Assembly (NCBI GenBank): GCA_026120035.1
Contig: JALRME010000004.1
Coordinates: 186,001 to 250,000, forward strand
DNA from: Coleophoma eucalyptorum
Lineage: Eukaryota; Ascomycota; Leotiomycetes; Helotiales; Dermateaceae
Direction: 5' to 3'
DNA: 64,000 nucleotides
The translations under genes and the position numbers were made by a program. Within the stretch, counting starts at the first letter, position 1. Every line of letters starts with the position of its first letter. This document shows, piece after piece, positions 11,635 through 23,278 of the stretch. The notes beneath the pieces were generated by a model. It was not told where the DNA came from and did not search any database. It saw only the letters and a program-made list of their open reading frames with translations.

Positions 11635-13247
11635 ATGGACTATTCATCGACGCAGTCACCTCATCGTGACTCCAACCTTTCTAAGGATCGGCTAGAGTCC
11701 TCTGATGTCGATACTACTCAAGAGTCGAAGCTAGAGCGAGAAGCCCAACCACAGCTAGAGCCACAGCCAGAGGAGCCGGAGACAAAGCTGGAGAAAGGAT
11801 TGACCGGGCCGAATCTTAATGACTATCCCGATGGTGGATTTCAAGCTTGGCTAGTCGTTGCAGGAGGATTCTGTGCAGTATTCTGTAGTTTCGGCTGGAT
11901 TAATTGTAGGGACGGACCGGTGTAGATCTCAAGGCAGCGTCATGGCTAACATCATCACCCAGGTATTGGTGTCTTCCAAAACTACTACGAGAAAAACCAG
12001 TTGCAAAACTACTCCTCGAGTACCATCGCCTGGATCCCTTCAACCCAATCGTTTATGTTGTTTTTCCCAGTATGTCGAGTAAACTGTATCGAACTTTTCA
12101 TCACGTGTTGACTATTCACTTGTAGGGTTTTATAGCCGGAAGACTCACCGATGATTTTGGTCCGCGGTTTCCGATCTTACTAGGCTCGTTTTTACACGTC
12201 TTTGGGTTAATGATGACTTCGATCTCGACGGAATATTACCAGATCTTCCTGGCACAAAGCGTATGCAGTGGACTGGGCTGTTGCTTTCTCTTCTACCCCA
12301 GTACGTCCAGCTCTCAGCGCATGTATAAGAACCCTATCTGATCTTCGCTTTAGTCATTGCAGCCTGCGGTACGTGGTTCCATAAACATCGCGCACTTGCC
12401 TTTGGGATCATGGTTGCCGGATCGAGTCTGGGGGGCGTGGTGCTGCCGATCATGGTCCAGCGACTGATTCCCAAAATCGGCTTTGGATGGACGATGCGAG
12501 CCGTTGCATTCATGTTTCTAGGTCTCCTGGTGATTGCCAGTCTCACCATCAAGTCCCGTCTACCACCGGCTCGTCGACCCTTTCACTTCACGGAATTAGT
12601 TAGTCCCTTTACGGAAAGGCCGTTCCTGCTACTCACCATCGGCTCCTTTTTCATCTACATTGGCGGATTCCTTCCTTTTAACTTCATTATCGTCCAAGCC
12701 CAATCTGTAGGAATGTCGGCAGATCTAGCGAGCTACATGGTTCCTATCGTGAACGCGGCATCGTGAGTGTTGTCCAAGTTTCCAACTCCATTTGAAATAT
12801 GCTAAACCGTAGAATAGAACCTTTGGCCGTATCGTCCCGGCTCATGTCGGCGACTCGTTCGGTGTTTTCAACGTCATGATTGTCCTCTCCGCATTTGGAG
12901 CCATTATGACTCTGGCCCTCTGGTTACCTGCGGCCGGAAATGCGCCACTCATCATTTATTCAATCATGTATGGATTTGCATCTGGCTGTACATTGTCCAT
13001 CATTCCCGCCATGGTCGCTCGGCTGGGGAAAATTAATCAACTTGGCGCGCGAAGTGGTGCTTTATATGCCGTCTCGTCTATTGGTGTCCTAGTCGGAAGT
13101 CCTATCGGAGGAGCGATACAGAACGCTCAGCACGGCGCATATTCCGGACTCATTATTTTCGCGGGCGTCGCATTGGTCATTGGCACGGTCTTTGCTGTCT
13201 TTGCGAGAGCTGCCCAGGTCGGGTTTAAGATCATGGTCAAGGTCTAA
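11635..13247 (+). CDS. MFS transporter, monocarboxylate (MCT)-like
   Basis: A 463-residue membrane transporter. Exons are 11635..11905, 11963..12069, 12126..12300, 12354..12762 and 12818..13247. After a Glu/Gln-rich cytosolic N-terminus of about 60 residues comes the signature of fungal MCT-like carriers, [16 protein letters not shown], before helix 1. IGVFQNYYE (after splicing), [12 protein letters not shown] and the [16 protein letters not shown] helix follow, then a second six-helix bundle. These carriers move carboxylates or act as exporters of unknown substrates. Splicing is phase-consistent throughout and no lesion is seen. The divergent Zn2Cys6 gene and shared promoter suggest paired regulation. 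Confidence 0.87.
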
Positions 13248-14014
13248 ATGCCACATATAGAATAATCGACCTACCTAGTCTTTCCCACTCTTCGGAAATG
13301 CCTCCTCTACATGATGTGGAAGTCTTCGCGATGTTCCACAATAAATGGTGGCAGAACTACGGGGAAGACACAAAATCAGGGGTGGTCCAGTGTAGCGAAA
13401 CCAAAATTAGCAGGGATTCCAAGCCTCACCCGCAAAGCATGGTGTGCTGCTTTCTCCGGACCTATCAATTCTAGGCTTCGCTGATGAACGGCTCTTCACA
13501 CAAAAAATGCTGTGCCTGCCCAATTGAAAAGCCGTAAGGAAACCTGCATCTTGGAGGGGTTATTCTGTAGCATATAGCAATCTCTAGATCTGGATAAAAT
13601 GGCATTTATTACTTAATGCATAGCCGTCCTCAATCTCGACAGCCGTGCTGCTTACTTCTCGCCTAATCCGACATCGACTTAGGGTGGGAGATGAAGCCAA
13701 CCAGGACCTTCAAAATTGCAATGTGTTAGACAGTTATGGTGGACCTTACTTACGGGAATAACCCCATAAATTGTTCAGAGTTTGGGACCTCTCCCTAACG
13801 CTTTGGTCACTATCCCTGCCACTAATTCTCGAGCTTGTTGAAGACCAATTGACTCATCTTGTACACGGATGTGACTCAGAGCCTCTTATAACTTGGTGCT
13901 TAGAGCAGTAACCAATTGTTCATTCTAGCATCTTATCATATATTCCTCAGTAGTCAATTGAGTTTTCTTCCTAGTATCGTTTCTCCCAAGTTATACTGGC
14001 CCAGTCAGCCCATC
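13248..14014. other. Intergenic: promoter of the dehydratase gene
   Basis: About 770 bp between co-directional genes. No coding signal is visible, and it presumably carries the dehydratase promoter. Confidence 0.4.
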
Positions 14015-15881
14015 ATGATGGCGCCCATCCTTCGATCCAGAGCCCCTAGGACTCTGGTGTTCAATCAACTCCTTAATAGCCATACAGGTTTGTAAGTGTA
14101 CCAACAAAGACCCATCCATCGATATTCATTTGTTTGCCGTCCAACTAACCATTCTCTCCAGCCGTCCATTATCCTATACCGCCCTCCGCCATGCCGACCA
14201 GAAGCTTAACAAAGTATCCTCCAAGATCACACAACCCAAGTCCCAGGGCGCATCACAAGCAATGTTATACGCAACGGGTCTCACAGAGGAGGACATGGCG
14301 AAGCCACAGGTGGGTATTTCATCCGTGTGGTTTGAGGGAAACCCGTGTAACATGCACCTGATGGACCTGTCATCGCTTGTGCGCGACTCTGTGATGAAGG
14401 CCGGCCTAGTGCCCATGCGCTTTAACTCCATCGGTGTGTCTGACGGCATCAGTATGGGAACGAGTGGCATGCGCTACAGCTTGCAGAGCCGAGAAATCAT
14501 CGCCGACGGCATTGAAACCGTCATGAACGGCCAGTGGTACGACGCCAACATCTCCCTACCCGGCTGCGACAAGAATATGCCTGGTGTGCTCATAGCTATG
14601 GGCCGTGTCAACCGCCCTAGTCTTATGGTCTACGGTGGCAGCATCAAGCCTGGCTGCAGCTCAAGCGGCCAGCAACTTGACTTGGTCAGTGCCTTCCAGT
14701 CGTACGGCCAATATCTCACTGGCGAGATCGACGAGAAGCAGCGGTTCGATATCATTCGCAATGCATGCCCCGGTAGCGGTGCCTGCGGTGGTATGTATAC
14801 GGCAAACACGATGGCCTCGGCTATTGAGACGCTCGGTATGACTCTTCCAGGAAGTAGTAGTTGTCCGGCGGATGACCCAAATAAGATGAGAGAGTGCGAG
14901 AGTGTTGGCGAGACGGTTAAGAATCTGCTCAAGGAAGATATTCGACCAACCGATATCATGACGCGGCAAGCGTTTGAGAACGCTATGGTTGTGGTCAACA
15001 TTCTCGGAGGCAGTACTAACGCCGTGCTCCATCTGATTGCCATTGCCGATTCTGTTGGCATTAATTTGACTATTGATGACTTCCAGGCCGTGTCGGACAA
15101 GACTCCTTTCTTGGCTGACCTGAAGCCGTCAGGCAAGCACGTCATGCATGACATGTATAAGATCGGCGGCACGCCAGCATTGCTGAAGTTCCTCCTTAAG
15201 GAGGGCCTTATTGATGGCTCGGGAGTTACCGTCACAGGGAAGACGATGAAGGAGAATGTAGCTTCCTGGCCTGAATTCGCTGCTGACCAGACCATTATAC
15301 GCCCTCGTAGCAACCCCATCAAGCCTACCGGCCATCTCCAGATCCTACGTGGATCCATGGCTCCTGGTGGCTCTGTTGGAAAGATCACTGGCAAGGAAGG
15401 CTTACGTTTCGAGGGTGTAGCCAAATGCTACGATTATGAGGACGCCTTTATTGAGGCACTTGAGCGTGGCGAGATCAAGAAAGGTGAGAAGACGGTTGTT
15501 ATCATCCGGTATGAGGGCCCCAAGGGCGGACCCGGTATGCCTGAGATGCTGAAGCCCAGCTCAGCCATCATTGGCGCTGGACTGGGTAATGATGTTGCGC
15601 TGCTCACCGATGGACGGTTTTCCGGTGGAAGTCATGGCTTCTTGATCGGTCATATTGTGCCAGAGGCTATGGAGGGCGGTCCAATTGCGCTAGCAAAAGA
15701 TGGCGATCGGATTGTTATTGATGCAGAGAAGAGGATAGTGGACCTAGAGGTCTCGCCTGAGGAGATGGCAAGCAGGAGGAAAGAGTGGAAAGCTCCTGAG
15801 TCCAGGGCCAAGAGAGGAACACTCAGAAAGTATGCCAAGCTCGTAAGCGATGCAAGCCATGGTTGTGTGACAGACCGCTAA
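14015..15881 (+). CDS. ILV3: Dihydroxy-acid dehydratase (branched-chain amino acid biosynthesis)
   Basis: Converts 2,3-dihydroxy-isovalerate and 2,3-dihydroxy-3-methylvalerate to the 2-keto acids that precede valine and isoleucine. Exons are 14015..14091 and 14162..15881, giving 598 residues. The first exon encodes an Arg-rich leader ([15 protein letters not shown]) consistent with a mitochondrial presequence. The three Fe-S ligand cysteines are present, at about residue 88 (NPCNMHL), 161 (GCDKNMPG) and 234 ([14 protein letters not shown]). GGSTNAVLH and the terminal [10 protein letters not shown] block are also present, so it looks catalytically complete. It could be the single housekeeping copy. 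It could also be a paralogue, because a DHAD copy gives self-resistance in the aspterric acid cluster (established), although no terpene cyclase is seen here. Confidence 0.95.
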
Positions 15882-16873
15882 ATGCCATGCATGAGCTTGA
15901 GGAGAAAGAGAGGGTGATTGGATTGAGTAATTAGATGATATCTCTGAGCAAGAAAGCGTTTGGCTATATCATTGGCATATGTATTTTTGGAAAAGGGGAA
16001 TAGGCGCCTACAAGGCCAAAAAGTTAAGGCTGGACTTCAAAATATTCTAGCTATCTTGTTTGCTTATATACTGTATTAACTGAAGGATTAGTTGCTTTGT
16101 GGCAATCGACTTCTGCATATTTACATTTAAATTTTGGCACATGTTGCTACGTGTTTTGTCCCACTTAAAGTAAGTTTACCCATCCTAAGCTCATTTCTAT
16201 TGTTTTGAACAAGGTTCCTAGCTATTATAAGTAGCGCGATCTGAATTTTTCTCCTGATAAGGCACTAGCAGTGATTAAGTAAGCTAGATTGCAGGATGTT
16301 GAGAAGAGATTACAAAATGTGTTCTTTTAGTAGCAAGAAATTCAAGTATAGCACTCTAGGGCCCAAGGATTATACCTCCTCAACTAGCTCCTTTTCCTAT
16401 ACAAGGGATAGAGAAGGTGATTTGATGAGAACTTAAAAAATAGCTAAACCAACTTCATTACTATAGTTATATACCTTAACTGCTGCTCGTGACTACTTGC
16501 ATAGGATTCTGTTTCGTAGTAAGGTAGATAGCCACAACTGCACTTGCTGTCAGCGTTAGGGCCACTCAAGCTTCCAGCCGTATTTCTTGACATATGCACT
16601 GTACCCAAACATTAGTACTCATTGCGGCACAATATATGACTACCCTGACACCAAGCATGACGTGATCACGTGATATACTTATGGGGCACAGCAGCGAAGC
16701 GATTCGGAAGTTATAAATGAAGACAAGCTATCCTGTAACCGGCCAACCGCTGAGCTAAAAAAGAACACCTTTTAAACCCCCGGTCTACCGAACTTCTACA
16801 ACTTACACCTATATGCCTGGTGTGTGTTGCTTTCTCTTTGTCTGACTTTATTTCCCCTACACCCATTGTCACG
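15882..16873. other. Intergenic: 3' flank and promoter, AT-rich
   Basis: No supported gene in about 990 bp. The stretch is AT-rich with scattered stops in all frames. A TATAAA at 16712-16717 lies about 160 bp before the next ATG. Confidence 0.4.
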
Positions 16874-17881
16874 ATGTCCTTGGATCACGTCCCTGCTCTT
16901 CCTCACCTTTTCCGACTTAACGGAAAGGTATCAGTACCAGCACCTCCAGCTGAAGACTTCAATGCTTTATTCGGTGGTATTCTACCACCAGCTCAGACAA
17001 TAGAGTCATATTGGGGTACCACAACCTACTATGTCATCCACCCTTCTCACCCCAATCCCTCCAAATCGGCGACTCCTCGACACGTCGTCCTCGTCCATGG
17101 CGTTGGCACTCCAGCCATTGGACTCCTTCCCCTTGCAACCCGCCTTGCTAGCAATGCCACTCCCACCACAGTCCTCATCTACGACAATTGGGGCCATGGC
17201 TTGTCCTCTACTCCGCTCACAGCTCACGTGCCCGGCCTCTTCCATTTGCAAATTCTGCAGCTCCTCTCCCATCTCCAATGGCCGCGTGCCCACTTCCTGG
17301 GCTACTCCATGGGGGCGGTGATTGCTACTTCCTTTGCCAGATATCACGCGTCGCTTGTTGAATCGCTGGTTGTGGTCGCGCCAGCAGGTTTGCTCAAATC
17401 GTCGAGTCTGAGTGCCTGGGCACGGTTTGTGGAGTGGGGAGGCTGGGGTTGGGGTTGGGAGGGCATCAGCGCGAGGAGAATCTATGCATTTCTAGGCCCA
17501 GGCCCAGTCGAGGAAGGGTGGGAGAAGAAGTTTAAGGAGAAGGGCTTGGATGCCGTGCCAAGAGAGGCGGTCCAGGTGTGGGAACGCGAGAAGCATAGTG
17601 GGCATGTGGCAAGCTTGATCAGCACCTACAGATATTGCAGCCTTTATGATGCTCATGACATGTTTGAGAGCGTTGCCAAAGGCAGCATTCCCACGCTAGC
17701 GCTTCTGGGCGAGCATGATGGGTTCTTTAAGCCAGACTATATAACGAAAGAACTGGAGACGCTGGGGTGGAGAGGCGAAATCCAAGTTGTGAAGGGGGTT
17801 GCGCATGGAGTTCCTGGAGAGAAGACAAAGGAGGTGGAGGAGTCTATGTTGGCATTTTGGAAGGGTTTGCCAGAGAAGTAA
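16874..17881 (+). CDS. Alpha/beta hydrolase
   Basis: A single-exon, 335-residue alpha/beta-hydrolase-fold enzyme. Visible elements are the oxyanion-hole strand VVLVHGVGTP, the strand-4 loop YDNWGHGLSS, the nucleophile elbow GYSMG (Ser about 145), an acid-turn candidate LLGEHDGFF, and the C-terminal catalytic His in VKGVAHGVP. A Trp/Gly-rich cap region (WGGWGWGWEG) sits between the elbow and the acid. The start is the ATG at 16874. The frame is open further upstream but has no earlier in-frame ATG. The substrate is not predictable, and related enzymes include epoxide hydrolases, esterases and lyase-like C-C hydrolases. There is no signal peptide, so it is probably cytosolic. Confidence 0.85.
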   Translation: MSLDHVPALPHLFRLNGKVSVPAPPAEDFNALFGGILPPAQTIESYWGTTTYYVIHPSHPNPSKSATPRHVVLVHGVGTPAIGLLPLATRLASNATPTTVLIYDNWGHGLSSTPLTAHVPGLFHLQILQLLSHLQWPRAHFLGYSMGAVIATSFARYHASLVESLVVVAPAGLLKSSSLSAWARFVEWGGWGWGWEGISARRIYAFLGPGPVEEGWEKKFKEKGLDAVPREAVQVWEREKHSGHVASLISTYRYCSLYDAHDMFESVAKGSIPTLALLGEHDGFFKPDYITKELETLGWRGEIQVVKGVAHGVPGEKTKEVEESMLAFWKGLPEK

Positions 17882-18146
17882 GAGGGTTGAGACCTTGTAA
17901 AGTATTTCTGGATACAAATGTTTAGACTATCGGTAGGGCTGCTAAAGGGATGTTATCGTTCTTGAACATGAAACAAAACAGATTTGATATCGAGTAAAAC
18001 TTTAGCATTATAAATCTTGTCACTGATATATAGGTTTTAGTGGTTATAATGGAGAAAACAATGGAATTTTAATAATCCACTCCATAAACTCGTATAAGTG
18101 ATGATTCGATTTTCTACAATATAACTATAGTGCAATCACTAATCCG

Positions 18147-18368
18147 GGTCCTCTTGAGAGTACGGCGCACATTGGAAAAACTCACAAGGTTGGTTCCCCA
18201 CCCTTAGTGTTAGAATAGACCAGATATAGTCCAGTTCCTAACCAGTTCTACTGGCTAAGTCGTATTTTAACTGTGTATAATAAGCGAGTTCTTTATCAGG
18301 CATACGTAGAATTCTAAGACAGAACGTACCTGGTGGGTTTTGCCAATGTGCGCCGTACTCTTAGGACC
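18147..18368. mobile_element. MITE-like element with about 36-bp terminal inverted repeats
   Basis: The left end (from GGTCCT at 18147, running through AGAGTACGGCGCACATTGG) matches the reverse complement of the right end (CCAATGTGCGCCGTACTCT through AGGACC, ending 18368), with a few mismatches and a 3-bp length difference. The element is 222 bp and has no coding capacity, typical of a non-autonomous DNA transposon. I could not identify a convincing target-site duplication, so the family is unassigned. Confidence 0.7.
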
Positions 18369-18610
18369 AGATTAAGACTGTGCTCAATTTAGATTGCCAG
18401 ACGCCACGACTAAGAATATACGGACCTGTCAATAATATTAAAAGTGTTCTCAAATGGCATCAAAGCATGATACCTATATGAAAGCAAAAGACGGTTTGCC
18501 TTAAGCTTTAGCTTATTGGGAGGGACAAAGGTGAGCGTTTGCAAGGCCTCCATTGCCAATGTATGGCTGACTAAGCTAATAATGATGCTTTTGACAGTTC
18601 TTTATTGCAG

Positions 18611-19526
18611 TATGTGTGGAATCTTAACACGCCTAGCTCAGATTATCGCATATTGCTCCTGTACTATAGTAAACGCGCCCTCACAAATCAGGCAGATGCT
18701 CTCCGTGCTATGACTGGAATTATGAGGCGCCTTTCAAGCAAAATGTAGTGTGGCTTCTTTCAGGGCATGCCCACGGCATCTTTCGATTGCTTTATGTTCT
18801 TTGAGGCGCACAATTCACTATTACGTCGCCGTCAAGGATTTCCGAGCTATTCGTGGTGGGATGGATTGGAGAAATAGATTTCAATTTTTCTATCTTTGGT
18901 GAGGAAAATGACTGGCTTTCTGAAAAGACCTGGATCATATGGTACAAGAGGAGCCCTTCTAGCACCGTTAATTTGGTGTGGGACCCTTTAGCCAACGAAT
19001 CATTCCCCATTAATACAATGGACTATATTGGATACAGGAGAAGATCTGCCTTTCCAAACCGGCATATGCTAGGGCTTCCTACCTCTAGAACGATCCCGAT
19101 GGAAACAATAAAGTTTGAACGATCAATACCACCATATCCCCTTCTTCAGTTTTGGACCCTTACAGTATTCTATATAATCTCAGATGTACAGGTGTTCCGT
19201 GCTACGGCATGCCTTTTAGACAGTCAGAAAGCACCATGTGGATCTATATTCCTTGATAGCTACGAAGATGATACCTTTTTTGAAAAGTAAGGTACATTCG
19301 AGTTAATTGTTCTCTCGGAGGCAGCCCCGTTGCCATCCCGTTTCCGTTTAGAGGACTACAACCACATAACCTACTCTGACTTAGAAGTTTCGGAATATTA
19401 CAACGTATTACTCCTCGAGTGGAGTAGGGCATTGCAGAAAGACGGGACGTTGGTATCATTTTCCAGAAGGCTGTTGAGAGAAGCTTCCTTCCAGGGCCTG
19501 TCTGGAAAGAGATTCTTTTGGCATGA
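18611..19526 (+). pseudogene. Decayed HET (heterokaryon incompatibility) gene, C-terminal part
   Basis: Remnant of the C-terminal half of a fungal HET protein. Family-like blocks are spread over three frames: YSKRALTNQADALRAM, then FDCFMFFEAHNSLLRRR, then GWIGEIDF, KTWIIWYKRSPS, LLDSQKAPCGSIFLDS and YYNVLLLEW, and finally GIAERRDVGIIFQKAV ending in ILLA. Lesions are an in-frame TAG at 18746-18748, a frameshift near 18857, an in-frame TAA at 19288-19290, and a frameshift near 19424. The N-terminal HET domain is not recognisable upstream. A possible splice acceptor lies just before 18611. Several independent lesions make a functional product very unlikely. Confidence 0.8.
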
Positions 19527-20011
19527 ATTAGCTAGAACTAATTAATAGATCTCAGTCCATTGACACCATAAAATAATTCGATATTTCGGCTTATGGCTCT
19601 TGAATAGAAAGATCAAACTAGGAGCCAGTATTGTTTAACTGTGTGAACTTGTTTCTAAAACAGGAATACTGATGAATATGTCTCATGCTTTCGAGCCAGT
19701 GATATATCACGTGCCTTGGGTCTAGTCGTTTCCCGCCATGAATTTCTTGTCGTTGGAGATAGCCCGTTAAATCCGCCAAAGCCAACTTTTGTAGTAGCCG
19801 TATAACACAACCTCAGGTATAATTGGCATAGAGACATACCGTCGCAGCGATCAATAACCTACATATTCAGATCATCTTATACATCGAATATTACTAACAT
19901 ATTCTCAGCCTGTTGATCTGGTTATCTCTATTGAAACCGTCAGTATTCTACCCACAACCTCAGGCTTGCTGGCTACAGTTACTCTGCTCCATTACTGAGT
20001 ATCTAATCTTC
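19527..20011. other. Intergenic: promoter of Zn2Cys6 gene
   Basis: 485 bp between the HET pseudogene and the next regulator. No coding signal. Confidence 0.35.
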
Positions 20012-21459
20012 ATGGTTCGTCGCACTCGAGCGTGCGCAGAGTGCCAGCGCCGGCGCCAGAGATGTGATGAGACGTTACCTCAATGCCAACAGTGCCAGAG
20101 AGCTACGCGCACATGCTCAGGCCCAAGACAAGGATTAATCGTAGTTGACATGACAAGGGATACTTCAAGTCATCCTAAATCTATTCATAGGCCTAGGCTC
20201 CGTGCCAAAAGCAAAGGCACTATGGTGCATCCACCGAACTACTTTTATCCTATCGTCAAGCCTCCAGAAGCTCATCGTGTTATGGCAGAGCTGTTTGTGG
20301 CCCGGTTTATTACTTCGTTTTGTGGGACACATTCAAGCCGCAGCAGGAAGTCATGGATGATGTTCTTACCTGATTCTCTTGCCGATGATGTGAAGTGGCC
20401 GACGATCCGGTTGTCGCTCCAAGCGGCTTCATTGGCTCATTATGCGGCAGAAGCAGCTGAGCCTGGGGCTACGATACGGTCCCATGAGATTTATGTGCAG
20501 GCACTTAACTTACACCGCCGATGTATACGCGACAATCTGGGATCTGCGAATATTCCGTTATCAATAGCTTTGGAAGTGGTGGCTTCCAACGTCGTTCTCG
20601 CCTTCTTTGAAGCTATTCGATGTTCTAACGTCGATGCTTATGGATTCCATATCTCCGCCGCTGCTACAGTCCTGGATATTATCGGCCCAGAGCAGTGCAA
20701 AAGTGGTCTTCTTAATCATCTTTTCTTCACCACACGCTCCCAAATGGTATGGTTTGACCTAACTGTATTTTATATATGCTAACATATTAGGCTTTCGTAT
20801 CCTTGATGACGCATACGCCAATCAAGTTTGCGACAAAGGCATGGGATCAAGTACTGTTTAGCAACCAGACTGCAAAACCGATGTCTGAGAGAGTGATGGA
20901 CAGCATAATCGCCCTTCTCCAGATTTCAAGGACCTGTATGACGGCCAAGCCTTTCGATGTGAAAGATATCAGAAATTCGATCTTTCACATCCGGTCGCAG
21001 CTCGAGGACCTTTGGGTTTTATACATGAGCAGTAGCACATCTTGTGATTATACACTCGTTTCCGCGGCTGCTTCTCAAGATCCGATTGACCAGAACCCGG
21101 TGGCGCTCTTAACCTCTATATATTTCAACTGTGCATGGCTAACCTTGTCCTATTTATCGGCTACATATATGGAGGATCATCTGGCAGACATAACGGCTGT
21201 AGCAAGTTGCGCTTCCATCATGTCTAGTATAGAGTATCTGGAGAAGAAGTCAATAGGTTGTGCATATATGCGCATGATGTTGCCTTTGGTCCTTGTCAGT
21301 CTCCAAAGTCCGGAGACAGATCAACGACAAAATGCCCAGGATAAGATACGAAGTTGGCATGCCCAGCAATTGTTAAGCGGGTTGTGCACAGTTACTTTGC
21401 ATCACCTTAATAATTATTCGACATTGGCTGGCGATCAATTTATAAAAGAGCAACGATAA
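20012..21459 (+). CDS. Zn2Cys6 fungal transcription factor
   Basis: A zinc-cluster regulator of 467 residues with exons 20012..20746 and 20791..21459. The N-terminal cluster is uninterrupted: CAECQRRRQRCDETLPQC then CQRATRTC, spacing C-x2-C-x6-C-x6-C-x2-C-x6-C. The start at 20012 places it about seven residues from the N-terminus. The rest is helical regulatory sequence with several hydrophobic segments and no other recognisable domain, in the manner of the fungal-specific TF superfamily. It is convergent with the dienelactone hydrolase (150 bp between stops). It lies between a HET pseudogene and a HET gene, with no metabolic partner beyond the hydrolase. Confidence 0.85.
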
Positions 21460-21607
21460 TTTAATTTAATGAATATCCTATATAGGGGCATAGTTGTTTT
21501 GATTTCATGCCCGAGGTTGGATTCGAAAGGTATCTATAGAGAACTTATCGAATCCAAAACTTATTCAACCCTATACATACCAACTATTCCTCCTATTTTA
21601 AGCTATA

Positions 21608-22467
21608 TTATTCCAAGTGTTCCTTCATCCATGCTACTGCTTGCTCGTGAGCCTGGTCCATCGCCCATCTCTCCCCTCTAGCCTCTCTATTGGCTCGGAC
21701 AGCAAAGCCATGATTGACACCAGAGTAGACGCTTATCTGCCAAGGAAGACTCTTTTTACTTTCCCTCAATAGATTCTCAGATTCAATTCGTTTCTCTAGC
21801 GAGAAATACGCGTCATGTTCTGCCGCGGCAATTGACAATGGGCCATCTATCGCAGACAATTCCGCAGCTGTGGAATTCGTTGGGTGTGCGACATATCCAA
21901 CATCAATGAAGGTGTCGCGAAGGTACCGTACGACGTACTATATAAATAGTTATAAGAAATACTAAAATGCATGCGAGTGAGGATCTTCGTACCTTTCCAC
22001 CAAAGCAGTACCCCGTCGCACCGATCTTGGTAATCTTCTTTTCATCCCTCAGCCAACAAATAATACCTTCTACGATAGGGTCAACCGCATCAGGTAGATG
22101 CCCCTTGCCACTGGCCCCGCTCTTGAGCCATGCCTGAAGATCGAATGTCGCAGGCCGCGGATCCGGAAATGGATCGCCTTCAAACAGGTCCGGGACAACA
22201 GTGAAATATCCTTGGGCAGCGAATCGATCCGCAAGCAGTTTTGCATTGTTGGAAAGACCAAATCCATCGGTCAAACACAGAATCGCAGAGTTGGGGAGGG
22301 TTTGGCCAGATGGCTCGGAAACATAGGCGTGAGCTACAAAGTCAGTTGATGCTCAGGGTGGAAGGATAATAAAACTCACTCTTGCCAATAAGGATCACAC
22401 TGCCAGTTGATTCCCCGGAATGTCTCAGAGGGACAGTGCAGCATTCAGATATGGGATTGGAAGCCAT
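21608..22467 (-). CDS. Dienelactone hydrolase family protein (copy 1)
   Basis: A DLH-family alpha/beta hydrolase of 252 residues. Exons in transcription order are 22467..22380, 22333..21993 and 21937..21608. The triad is visible: nucleophile Cys in GYCFGGK, Asp in AAEHDAYFS, and His in YSGVNHGFAVR. The N-terminal CCTVPLRHSG region, the TDGFGLSNNAKLLAD helix and VVPDLFEGD match fungal DLH-like proteins. True dienelactone hydrolases open muconate-derived lactones, but most fungal members have unknown esterase roles. It is a paralogue of the DLH gene at 48431-49386: the first two exons of both are 88 and 341 nt and the first two intron positions coincide. Confidence 0.9.
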
Positions 22468-23278
22468 GTTCGGGAGGATTTACACAACAAGTAACTGTAA
22501 AGTTTGGCCTACAAAAATTGCTAGATGATCGTTGATGTTGTTGTTTCTCAGATTTACAGCATTCTATTCTCTACTTTATATACTACAAGCAATTTGGGAA
22601 CTCGCCTTTAAGAACGGATTTAGGGATCTTAACAGCGTATTTTGCTATGATCATTTGGTAGTAACTTGCATGCAATGGTTGTCTAACATCCGTCTTGTGA
22701 GGTTAGCAAGGGATATACGTCTAACCGTTTAAAGAAACATTTGCTAGCGTTGGAGGAGAAGACCCCACTACCCCACTACCACCTATTCCCGGCTTATTTT
22801 GGTGGGGCAGGTATGAGAGGTTGGCTTCTGCGACATACAGTCGATTATCTTCGTAGTTATAAGCGCCGAGTTTATAGTCGCTCTCCTCTTTGGGTTATTT
22901 AATAGTGCAAAGTGCAAAATTCGTAAATGTTATTCCCCTTTCTCGTCGACCAGGTGCATATAGTCACGTGTCCAAAGAACATCTTCCCCTCCCTTCCGTG
23001 CCTCCTATTGCACCACTTATCTCAGCCACAGACATGTTGTAACTCTTTGATATGTATACTATAACGCTATCTTCAACAAGTGGAATAACCATCATAGATA
23101 TAAATACAACTTTGTAGTAGGGTCGTTGATACCGTGATTTTAGATTTTTTTTTAAACTATTAACATATAATTACAGCAAGTCTATAGAGTATGTGAAGAT
23201 CTAAACCAAAGTACTATACACGCTTAGCCCTTCAACAAATATCTACTTGAATATATTAACATAAAATTTGGTAATTCA
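22468..23278. other. Intergenic: promoter of DLH copy 1 and 3' flank of HET gene
   Basis: About 810 bp, AT-rich toward 23280. It contains no frame with recognisable similarity. Confidence 0.35.

Noticed and set aside
14174..15838. Long antisense frames across the dihydroxy-acid dehydratase gene (up to 264 codons)
   Set aside because: They are shadows of a strongly coding GC-biased exon and have no similarity of their own.
16813..16873. Upstream extension of the alpha/beta hydrolase
   Set aside because: The frame is open but has no ATG before 16874, so the extension would need a GTG start, which is not expected in a fungal nuclear gene.
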